A stretch of DNA of 64,000 bases. Origin: Mesorhizobium sp. LMG 17147. Lineage in GTDB: Bacteria > Pseudomonadota > Alphaproteobacteria > Rhizobiales > Rhizobiaceae. The position numbers and the translations under genes were made by a program. The stretch spans positions 288,501-352,500 of the forward strand of contig NZ_JANCTC010000002.1 in the NCBI RefSeq assembly GCF_024297145.1, read 5' to 3'. The notes under the pieces are model-generated. The model searched no databases and was not told the origin of the DNA. It saw only the letters and a list, made by a program, of their open reading frames with translations. This document shows positions 56,970 through 64,000 of this stretch, piece by piece (position 1 is the stretch's first letter; every line of letters begins with the position of its first letter).

Positions 56970-57335
56970 ATGACTTTGGACGACTACAACAGTTTCTGCG
57001 CCTCGCTGCCTTCGGCGACCCATGTCGTGCAGTGGGGTGGCGCGCATGTCTGGAAAGTCGGCGGCAAGGTGTTTGCGATCGGCGGCTGGAGTGAAGGCAA
57101 AGAGCCGTTCGTCACCTTCAAATGCTCCGAGATCGCTTATGACGTGCTGAGGGAACAGCCGGGCCTTCGGCCGGCGCCGTATCTCGCCTCGCGCGGCATG
57201 AAATGGATCCAGCGCCGGACAAGCGAATGCATGGATGATGAGGCGCTGAAGGATTATTTGCGCGAAAGCCACCGTCTCGTCGTGCTGAAGCTGACGAAGC
57301 AGGCGCGCAAGGAATTGGGATTCGCTGCCGGTTAA
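56970..57335 (+). CDS. MmcQ/YjbR-family protein
   Basis: A 121-residue protein of the CyaY-like YjbR family: MTLDDYNSFCASLPSATHVVQWGGAHVWKVGGKVFAIGGW, VTFKCSEIAYDVL and the C-terminal ESHRLVVLKLTKQARKELG. These small proteins may bind DNA, but their role is unknown. It stands alone between clpB and the L,D-transpeptidase. Confidence 0.85.
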   Translation: MTLDDYNSFCASLPSATHVVQWGGAHVWKVGGKVFAIGGWSEGKEPFVTFKCSEIAYDVLREQPGLRPAPYLASRGMKWIQRRTSECMDDEALKDYLRESHRLVVLKLTKQARKELGFAAG

Positions 57336-57423
57336 TCGGTCAGAAATCCGCCATCTTCATGCCCGGTTCATATTGGAACCTTATCGTGTGCAAGTGATTT
57401 GCTGGCGAAGGGGTTGGCGACCA

Positions 57424-57519
57424 CATCGGCCCGAAATCGAGTTTGATTTTCGCAAAGCACGATGCGGAGATGTAAAGCGTTAGAGCGTCCTTGCACCCAA
57501 AAGGACGCGCGGCGCTCTT
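57424..57519 (+). repeat. Dispersed rhizobial repeat, family C copy 2
   Basis: CATCGGCCCGAAATCGAG, GATTTTCGCAAAGCACGATGC, TTAGAGCGTCC and a CGTCC-TTGCACCCAAA-GGACG stem to GGCGCTCTT align with 48119-48218. It lies 42 bases before the L,D-transpeptidase start, the same kind of position as copy 1 before ptsP. Confidence 0.65.
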
Positions 57520-57561
57520 GAGAGACAATGCCGGCGGCGGCAAATTACGGACCGGAGAATT

Positions 57562-59037
57562 TTGGCCATCATGTTGCGCACCATCCTCACCCTTTCAGCG
57601 TTTGCTGCCGGGCTGCTGGCGTCGAATGCAATGGGCTCGCCGATGGCCGATACCGCGCCGCGGGTGGTTCGTGCTGCCAATGACGGCGGCATTCTTGTCG
57701 CCCAGGACGGCAATCTCGACATCTATTACGACGCCAGGGGAAACCGCGTCATAGTCGATGCGGAAACCGGCAAGGTCATCGCCATCCAGCCGCCGCAGAC
57801 CAGGCTCGACCGCCGTGTTTTGCGTCGCGAGCGCTTGCGCAACCTCGGGCCGGTCGAGGAGGACGATCCCTATTATCTCGACGACCCTGAGGACACGGCC
57901 CGGTTCCGCCGCAGGCAGTTGGAAGACGAAGGCAGGATCATCGTGCCGCCGGCCGACGAGTACGACCCCTACGGCGACAATTCGGTGGAAGCCTTCCCCG
58001 AAGCGCCACGGGATGACGGCTACGGCAACGATTATCCGGAGGCAGCGCAGCCGGTGAGGCCACGCACCATCGAGCGCCAGCCGCTCAACGAGGCCTCGAT
58101 CGAGCCGGTCGAGCCGACAGTGCCGAATGAGCAGGCGGCCTTGCCGCCAAGCACTGGCGGCAAGACGGCGGTCGACCCGTCGCTTTCGCTCGGCGCCCGC
58201 CAGGACGTGGCGGCGCTGCAGGTGCTGCTCGACCGCGCCGGTGCGTCGCCCGGTGTCATCGACGGACGCTTCGGCTCGAATGTCGACAAGGCGCTCGCCG
58301 CCTATAACGAGATCACCGGCAGCAATCTGAAATCGACCGACGCGATCGGTATCCAGGCGGCCCTGGCGCAATCCGGCGGCGATGCCTTCGCCTCCTATAC
58401 GATCACGCCCGAGGATGCGGCCGGCCCTTATGTTGCCTCGATACCGGAGGACTACAGCCAAAAGGCCCAGCTCGACCGCATGGGCTACACGTCGGTGCCC
58501 GAAGCGCTGGCCGAGCGCTTCCATATGGATGAAACCTATCTGAAGCAGCTCAATCCGGACGCCAATTTCAATCGTCCGGGCACCATCATCAAGGTTGCCA
58601 ATTTCGGCAGGCTGGTGGCGACGCCGGTGGCGCGCATCATCGCTGACAAGGCCAACAAGCAGGTCCGTGCCTACGACTCGGCGGGCAAGCTGGTCGCAGC
58701 CTATCCGGCGACTATCGGCTCGTCGGACACGCCGTCGCCGTCCGGCACGCATACGGTGTCGCGTGTCGCATTGGACCCGAACTACACCTACAACCCGAAC
58801 ATAAATTTCAAGCAGGGCGAAAACGACAGGATCCTGACCATCCCGCCGGGGCCGAACGGCCCGGTCGGCTCGGTCTGGATCGCACTGGACAAGCCGACCT
58901 ACGGCATTCACGGCACGCCCGATCCGTCCAAGATCGGCAAGACCGAAAGCCACGGCTGCGTGCGGCTGACCAATTGGGATGCGCGCGAGCTCGCCAAGAT
59001 CGTGACGCCCGGCGTTATCGTGGAGTTCGTCGAGTAA
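57562..59037 (+). CDS. L,D-transpeptidase (YkuD) with peptidoglycan-binding domain
   Basis: This enzyme makes 3-3 crosslinks or attaches proteins to peptidoglycan. Its 491 residues begin at TTG 57562, placed 5 bases after GGAGA. A signal peptide (LRTILTLSAFAAGLLASNA) is followed by a disordered acidic region and a PG_binding_1 helical domain (GARQDVAALQVLLDRAGA, near residue 210). The YkuD catalytic domain is C-terminal, with His in GIHGTPDPSKIG and the catalytic Cys in SHGCVRLTN. Mesorhizobium-type cell walls are rich in L,D crosslinks, so this is probably one of several copies. Confidence 0.92.
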   Translation: MAIMLRTILTLSAFAAGLLASNAMGSPMADTAPRVVRAANDGGILVAQDGNLDIYYDARGNRVIVDAETGKVIAIQPPQTRLDRRVLRRERLRNLGPVEEDDPYYLDDPEDTARFRRRQLEDEGRIIVPPADEYDPYGDNSVEAFPEAPRDDGYGNDYPEAAQPVRPRTIERQPLNEASIEPVEPTVPNEQAALPPSTGGKTAVDPSLSLGARQDVAALQVLLDRAGASPGVIDGRFGSNVDKALAAYNEITGSNLKSTDAIGIQAALAQSGGDAFASYTITPEDAAGPYVASIPEDYSQKAQLDRMGYTSVPEALAERFHMDETYLKQLNPDANFNRPGTIIKVANFGRLVATPVARIIADKANKQVRAYDSAGKLVAAYPATIGSSDTPSPSGTHTVSRVALDPNYTYNPNINFKQGENDRILTIPPGPNGPVGSVWIALDKPTYGIHGTPDPSKIGKTESHGCVRLTNWDARELAKIVTPGVIVEFVE

Positions 59038-59116
59038 TTTCCCTGGTTCAAAAGTTTGGCAGGTCGGATGCTTTCGCAGATCGCCAGCCTTGGAGATTTG
59101 CCGAAACCCTATCGTG

Positions 59117-59298
59117 TCGTCATCCTGGGGCGGAGCAGGAGCGAAGCGACGCGGCGCAGACCCCTGGATCCATGCCGTTACGATGGAGCACCGCGACGGC
59201 GCGGAATTCTGCTCTGCCGCACCCTTCGGCCGAGATGACGGCATGGATCCAGGGTCTTCGCGACGGAGCTTCGCTCCTGCTTCGCCCAGGGATGACGA
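59117..59298. repeat. Long imperfect palindromic repeat, family D
   Basis: Arms of about 60 bases at 59117-59178 and 59238-59298 are inverted copies with scattered mismatches: GTCATCCTGGGGCGGAGCAG against CTGCTTCGCCCAGGGATGAC, and CTGGATCCATGCCGT against ACGGCATGGATCCAG. The element occupies most of the 319-base gap between convergent genes and would form a very long hairpin. There is no coding in it. Confidence 0.75.
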
Positions 59299-59356
59299 AG
59301 CTGAGGGGCCTCGGCCAACTTCCACGGTTTGCGACAGCCCACTGCGATGAACGATG

Positions 59357-59989
59357 TCATCCGATGACCTTGCGCAGCAGTGGCGCGCGCAGCGCTGCGG
59401 CATAGGTCAGCTGCACCACCAGGATGAAGCCGACGCTGAGCAACGGGCTGGCTAGGCATAGTGCCGCGCCGATCGCCCACAGGATCTGTGCCTTGACGAT
59501 GCGCAGATAGACCGTTCGGGTGGTCTCCGCATCGACACCGTCGGCCAGGAATCCGTTTTTGCCCGCATAGCGCCAACTGGCGAGCAGCGTCAGTCCCAGC
59601 ATCAGAAGATTGAGCCAGTAGACGAGCACCGCGGTCCTGAATTCAAGGAAGTCGGCCAAAAGATCGGTCGAGAACGGCAGCAAGGCGATGAAGCCGAGGA
59701 AGCAGAGGTTCAACGTGGCAAGCCGCCGGTCGGATTTTGCGATCAACCCGTGTTGCGCCTGCTGGCCGAACCAGAAGATGGTCAGCGTCAGGAAGCTGAG
59801 CGCATAGGTCAGGAAGCGCGGCGCCAGTGCTGTGATCGCGGCGATCAACTCGCTTTCGGAATGCACCGTTTCATGCGCCGGCACCCTGATCTCGAGAACG
59901 ATCAGGGTGAGCGCAATGGCGAACACGCCGTCGGTGATGCCGACGACGCGCCCGCGTCCTTCCGCCGAGGGTTCGAGCGGTCGTTTCAT
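59357..59989 (-). CDS. TMEM175-family (DUF1211) potassium channel-like protein
   Basis: A 210-residue membrane protein with six TM helices. The signature is GITDGVFAIALTLIVLEIRVP in the first helix, matching the FSDGVFAIA motif that lines the pore of bacterial TMEM175 potassium channels. FWFGQQAQHGLI and NLCFLGFIALLPFSTDLLA follow. Length is normal for the bacterial family. It is divergent from the MFS gene. Confidence 0.88.
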   Translation of the reverse strand: MKRPLEPSAEGRGRVVGITDGVFAIALTLIVLEIRVPAHETVHSESELIAAITALAPRFLTYALSFLTLTIFWFGQQAQHGLIAKSDRRLATLNLCFLGFIALLPFSTDLLADFLEFRTAVLVYWLNLLMLGLTLLASWRYAGKNGFLADGVDAETTRTVYLRIVKAQILWAIGAALCLASPLLSVGFILVVQLTYAAALRAPLLRKVIG

Positions 59990-60156
59990 GCGGTAGTTCC
60001 CCCTTGTCGCAGCGTTGCGGAAAATCTAGCACGGCATCCACCGTTTGCACCCGGACTGGCGTACTCCTGTCTGTATGGCCAGGTTCGGCCTGGTTTCAAC
60101 GAGAACAGCCTGCTGGCCGGTTGTCGGCGGCATGCCAGCGGTCTAGGTAAGGCGGC

Positions 60157-61722
60157 ATGCACACGCCAACCAGAGTCGGTACAGGCGCCGTTCCCCTGAC
60201 CGGGCCACTTCCGGCCGACACGTTCTGCCCGCAGGCGCAGCGGCGGTTCGTGCTGATCGCCGCGATTCTGGCTTCCGCACTCGGTTTTATCGATGGATCG
60301 GTCCTGGCCATTGCGACGCCGGCGATCCGCGTCGATCTCGGCGCCAGCCTGGCCGAGGCGCAATGGATCTCCAACGCCTATGCGTTGACGCTTTCAGCCC
60401 TCATTCTCGTCGGCGGCGCCGCCGGCGATCGCTTCGGCCTGCGCCACTCTTTCGTCGCCGGCATCGTCCTGTTCATTGCCGCCTCGCTTGCCTGCGCGCT
60501 GGCGCCTAACCCGGCGATGCTTATTGCATTTCGGGCTGTCCAGGGTATCGGAGCGGCCATCATGGTGCCGGGCAGCCTGGCCATTATCGCCAAAGCCTAT
60601 CCAAAAAAGGAACGCGGCCGGGCGATCGGCATCTGGGCCGCGGCATCGGCACTGACGACGGCGCTCGGCCCGGTGCTGGGCGGCTTCGTGCTGTCGGTGT
60701 TCGGCAACGGCATCTGGCGGGCGATCTTCGCCATCAATCTGCCGCTCGGTCTTATCTCGATCTATCTTCTGCTGGCCAAGGTCCCTGCCGACGCGCCGGC
60801 GGAAAAGCGCAGCCTCGATTTCGGCGGCGCTGCACTCGCCATATTGGCGTTCGGAGCTCTCGCTTACGGCCTGACCTCGATGAGCGGCGACGGGGAGGGG
60901 CTGATGTCCGGCCCGAGTATCGCCGCCGGTGCGGTTTTGCTCGTCGTGTTCGTCGTCTTCGAGCGCCGGCGGCGCGAGCCGATGATCGATCTGTCGCTGT
61001 TTCGGATCGGCGCGTTCGCGGGCGCCAACGTGGCGACCTTCTTCCTTTATTTCGCCCTGTCGGCCAATTTGTTCTATCTGCCGATGCTCATGATCGCCGG
61101 ATGGGGGCTGAGCGCGGCCGAGGTCGGCTTTATATTCCTGCCGCTGTCGGCGTTGATGGCACTGTTATCCGGACCGGTTGGCCAGTGGTCCGACCGCATC
61201 GGGCCTCGCTTTCCGATCGCCAGCGGCAGTCTGGTCGTGGCTCTTGCCTTTGCCGGACTTGCCTTGCTGGCCTATTGGGGCATCCACAGTTTCTGGCTGG
61301 GGATATTCCCGCTGATGGCTCTGATGGGGTTCGGCATGGCGCTGGTGGTATCGCCGCTGTCGACCGCCATCATGACGGCGGTCGAGGACAAGGATACGGG
61401 TGCGGCCTCGGGCATCAACAACGCCGTCTCGCGGATCGGCGGCCTGATCGCCGTGGCGGCGATGGGATCGCTGGCGGCCTGGGTTTATGCTGGCGTGCTC
61501 AGCACCGGTGCCGGCACCGGCCTCCCGGGTTTCGGCGAACCGCCGCCAGCCGGCCTGGCGCCCGGCCTCGATGCGGCACGACTTGCCGCCAGCGACGCGG
61601 CATTCGCAGCCGTTGCCGCGGTGACCGCGCTGCTTTGCCTGCTTTCGGCAATCACCGCCTGGACGACGGTTTCGGGCGAGCGGCTGCCATGGTTGCGCGA
61701 CACGGCGAATCAGCAGGGCTGA
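60157..61722 (+). CDS. MFS transporter, DHA2 type
   Basis: A 521-residue exporter with about 14 TM helices. Marks are FIDGSVLAIATPAIRVDLG, QWISNAYALTLSALILVGGAAGDRFG and KERGRAIGIWAAASALTTALGPVLGG (motif C). This EmrB/QacA-like branch usually exports toxic hydrophobic compounds by proton antiport. There is no membrane fusion partner gene nearby, so it would act alone. The substrate is unknown. Confidence 0.9.
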   Translation: MHTPTRVGTGAVPLTGPLPADTFCPQAQRRFVLIAAILASALGFIDGSVLAIATPAIRVDLGASLAEAQWISNAYALTLSALILVGGAAGDRFGLRHSFVAGIVLFIAASLACALAPNPAMLIAFRAVQGIGAAIMVPGSLAIIAKAYPKKERGRAIGIWAAASALTTALGPVLGGFVLSVFGNGIWRAIFAINLPLGLISIYLLLAKVPADAPAEKRSLDFGGAALAILAFGALAYGLTSMSGDGEGLMSGPSIAAGAVLLVVFVVFERRRREPMIDLSLFRIGAFAGANVATFFLYFALSANLFYLPMLMIAGWGLSAAEVGFIFLPLSALMALLSGPVGQWSDRIGPRFPIASGSLVVALAFAGLALLAYWGIHSFWLGIFPLMALMGFGMALVVSPLSTAIMTAVEDKDTGAASGINNAVSRIGGLIAVAAMGSLAAWVYAGVLSTGAGTGLPGFGEPPPAGLAPGLDAARLAASDAAFAAVAAVTALLCLLSAITAWTTVSGERLPWLRDTANQQG

Positions 61723-61739
61723 CCACGAAAAACGTCGGC

Positions 61740-63755
61740 TCAGCCTTCGATCTTGGCGCTCGCGACCTTCAACTGATTGCTATCTTCCTGCTTGAGCAGG
61801 TCGTCGATGCGTTCGCGCTCGCGCTTGAAGGCGACGAGGTCGTCGCCCTTCAGCGTCTTGCCAACCGGCAGGCGGACGCGCATCGAATCGACCTTGGTGC
61901 CGTTGACGATCAGTTCGTAATGAAGGTGCGGACCGGTGGAGAGGCCGGTTGAGCCGAGATAGCCGATAACCTGGCCCTGGCGAACGCGAACACCCGGCTC
62001 GATGCCTTTGGCAAACGCGCTCTGGTGATTGTAGGACGTCTCGTAGCCATTGGCGTGACGCAAGATGATCTGCTTGCCATAGCCACCGGCCCAGCCGGCC
62101 TTTTCGACGACGCCATTGCCCGCGGCAATGATCGGCGATCCTACGGGAGCTGCCCAGTCGGTGCCGGTATGCATTTTCACATACCCCAAAATGGGGTGGC
62201 GCCTCGCACCGAACCCGGATGTAAATCGGCCATTGGGCAAGGGATTGCGCAGCAGGAACTGCTCGGCGCTGCTGCCGTTTTCGTCGAAATAGTCGGTGCT
62301 GCCGTCCTGCATCTGGAAACGGTAGAAATTTCGCGTCGCGCCGCCGAAAGTCGCGGAGACGTAAAGCAGCTCGGATTCGTCGGACGCCTGGTCGTCACCA
62401 TCGGGCTGCGAGAACAGCACCTCGATACGGTCCGTGGGATTGAGGCGCGACTGGAAGTCGACACTGGATGCCAGCAACTTGATCAGCCGTTGCGTCATCG
62501 CCTTGGACATGCCGTAGGAATAGGCGGTGCGGTAGATGCCGTCATAGACGTTCGGCAGATTGCCGCGCACTATGGGCGCAGGCGAATCGTCGAACGCCGT
62601 CAACAATTCGGGATTTGGCTCCGGCTCCTGCGCCGGCACGTATTGGTCGTGGTCGTCGAGTGCGATGGTGACGATGTGCTGGGTCCTGTCGTACACGCTG
62701 GTGCGAACGATCTTGGCGGCGTCGCCATGGACCTCGAGCCCAACGCGCAGCACGGTTCCTGCCTTGAGGGCCGTGGCATTCAGCAATTTGGCGATCGCCT
62801 CGGACATCCCGGTGGCATCCTCGCCGGTATAGCCCGAATCAGCGAAGGCCTCGGCAATGTCGAGATCCTTGGTGAAGGGGATGATTTCCTCGGCGAAAGC
62901 CGGCGCCTGGTCGTCGATGGCGGCACGCGGCGACACCGAGACGTTTTCCGGGACGATCTTGACGTCATAGGAGCCGGCCATGCTCTCGGCGAAGCCGTCA
63001 CCGAATCGCTGCGGGTCGACATAGTGCAGCGACGCGACCTGGACAGCGCCGTCGCTCAGATCGGTGCCGGCCTCGCGCACCACCTTTTCCACCTCGTCGG
63101 CAGAAAGGTCGCTCTTTTCGTCGAAGGCCGCCGTCTCGATCGGGAAATCGACGGTCTTCAGGCTCATCTCGCTTTCGACCTTGGCGCCATAGATCTGGCT
63201 GGCGGTGGCGGCTGCCGGCTGGGCGGCATTGTCGTCGCCATTGCCAAACACCTGCATCGGGTCGAAAGGCGGATAGGCCCGGCTGGTCGTGTGACCGGCG
63301 GCAAGCGCCATCTTTATCTGCACGAAAGGCATGGTGTGGATGACATCGCGGTCGCCAACCTTGGTCACCATCGACACTTCCATGCGCCGGCGATCCTTGG
63401 CCTTGGCGATCTGGCGCAGCGCCACCAGCCTGGTCGTCTTGGCGAGCTCACCGGAATCGTCGCCACTGGCAAGGCTGATCAGCTCGGCGATCTCTGGCGG
63501 GGTCGCCAACTGCTGGCGGCCGTCAAGCGCTGCAAACAGCGCCACGCCCATCAGTACGCTCGAGGTCACGCCGGTAAGGAAGGTTCCCGACAGCCAGCGC
63601 GCCGAAACCTCGCGCCGGTCGGGGGGGCCGCTGCGGCCGTCCGCGATCAGCGGCGGCTCGTTGCCGAGATCGGCTATGACATTTTCCGTGTCTGGCATCC
63701 AGAAAGGCTGCTTCTTCCCCGGGGCGGAACGGCTTGTCGTTCTTGTTGTGGCCAT
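61740..63755 (-). CDS. M23-family peptidoglycan endopeptidase
   Basis: A 671-residue cell-wall hydrolase anchored by one TM helix near residues 54-72 (GTFLTGVTSSVLMGVALF). A long periplasmic region (~80-470) contains a LysM/OapA-like segment (MTQRLIKLLASSVDFQSRLNP), and the C-terminal M23 domain shows zinc ligands in HPILGYVKMHTGTDWAAP (HxxxD) and HLHYEL. SNHQSAFAKGIEP-like and GSTGLSTGPHLHYE segments are typical of lysostaphin-type endopeptidases that cut peptide crosslinks. It is convergent with the MFS gene. Confidence 0.92.
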   Translation of the reverse strand: MATTRTTSRSAPGKKQPFWMPDTENVIADLGNEPPLIADGRSGPPDRREVSARWLSGTFLTGVTSSVLMGVALFAALDGRQQLATPPEIAELISLASGDDSGELAKTTRLVALRQIAKAKDRRRMEVSMVTKVGDRDVIHTMPFVQIKMALAAGHTTSRAYPPFDPMQVFGNGDDNAAQPAAATASQIYGAKVESEMSLKTVDFPIETAAFDEKSDLSADEVEKVVREAGTDLSDGAVQVASLHYVDPQRFGDGFAESMAGSYDVKIVPENVSVSPRAAIDDQAPAFAEEIIPFTKDLDIAEAFADSGYTGEDATGMSEAIAKLLNATALKAGTVLRVGLEVHGDAAKIVRTSVYDRTQHIVTIALDDHDQYVPAQEPEPNPELLTAFDDSPAPIVRGNLPNVYDGIYRTAYSYGMSKAMTQRLIKLLASSVDFQSRLNPTDRIEVLFSQPDGDDQASDESELLYVSATFGGATRNFYRFQMQDGSTDYFDENGSSAEQFLLRNPLPNGRFTSGFGARRHPILGYVKMHTGTDWAAPVGSPIIAAGNGVVEKAGWAGGYGKQIILRHANGYETSYNHQSAFAKGIEPGVRVRQGQVIGYLGSTGLSTGPHLHYELIVNGTKVDSMRVRLPVGKTLKGDDLVAFKRERERIDDLLKQEDSNQLKVASAKIEG

Positions 63756-64000
63756 GACATTTGCCTGTCACGGCGGATGAAGTCAACGAAGCGCCTGGCT
63801 CCGGCCGAAATCCCCAATCACACGTCTGTCTCTATGGGTTTGTCTTTAGTCTCTTATAGGAAGCGCCTGGGAGGCGCCGTTTGGTCTCTTATAGAAGGCC
63901 CTACGCGGGTGGCGCTTTCGCCTGCTTCATTGGCCTTGGTTTCAAACCGCAATACGGCGGCAATAGGGCTCCACTGCGAAAGCCGGCTTTGTTGTCCCCA
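63756..64000. other. Upstream region of the M23 gene, to the window edge
   Basis: There is no supported gene in these 245 bases. GTCTCTTATAG occurs twice in direct orientation (63849-63859 and 63884-63894, 35 bases apart), separated by a GCGCCTGGGAGGCGC stem. This could be regulatory or the start of a repeat that continues outside the window. Confidence 0.4.

Overview
The window is high-GC chromosomal DNA that reads as a member of the Rhizobiales, most likely Mesorhizobium or a close Phyllobacteriaceae relative. Three things point there: the protein families (MHYT-GGDEF, UgpB/A/E/C, NrsF, DUF4167 next to ClpB, EI-Ntr PtsP, UbiG, DUF1178); the gene order (secA beside a parvulin and argJ; lysC-ptsP-prfA-prmC-DUF4167-clpB; a methyltransferase divergent from comF-grxC-nitrilase-DUF1178); and several dispersed palindromic repeats typical of this group. 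The genus is an inference. No phage, integrase, transposase, CRISPR array or plasmid function is visible. This is core chromosome with small accessory insertions.

Layout. 1-1372: 5' part of an MHYT-PAS-GGDEF signalling protein under a full CtrA-type box. 1666-5874: ugpBAEC, glycerol-3-phosphate uptake. 5897-9733: fbpABC ferric iron uptake on the minus strand, with a TGA-N9-TCA iron-responsive operator. 9935-11118: ECF sigma factor and NrsF-type anti-sigma factor behind a GTAACA-N16-CGAA promoter. 11128-13955: 3-hydroxybutyryl-CoA dehydrogenase and etfBA. 14161-16675: rhomboid protease, cobalamin adenosyltransferase, HIG1-type membrane protein and an SDR. 16733-22332: BrkB, DMT transporter, GluQRS, AlkA, HNH nuclease, DsbB and YqaA. 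22601-22685: tRNA-Leu(CAA). 22798-26838: two secreted proteins of unknown function, then a flippase and acyltransferase pair. 26863-27640: a small accessory island with a frame-broken gene between inverted repeats.

27640-36439: secA, parvulin, argJ, GNAT and mutT, interrupted between parvulin and argJ by a TetR/two-TM protein/caspase-like insertion. 36568-40579: Flp pilin, methyltransferase, comF, grxC, nitrilase and DUF1178. 40724-45874: SDR, HTH/beta-propeller pair, MarR/DMT pair and ubiG. 46089-56821: glycolipid-binding protein, lysC, ptsP, prfA, prmC, DUF4167 and clpB. 56970-63755: YjbR, L,D-transpeptidase, TMEM175-like channel, MFS exporter and M23 peptidase.

The clearest non-coding signal is regulatory and repeat architecture. 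Stable hairpins lie between the binding-protein gene and the permease gene in both ABC operons. Five families of palindromic or inverted repeats sit at gene borders, including inside etfBA, directly after ptsP, upstream of ptsP and the L,D-transpeptidase, and across the stop codon of a DMT transporter. Two TetR-type operators overlap a promoter, one filling its -35/-10 spacer, and a sigma-32 type promoter precedes clpB. No wholly new multi-gene system is evident. The best candidates for new biology are the TetR/membrane/caspase insertion, the HTH/propeller pair, the orphan flippase/acyltransferase pair and the repeat families.
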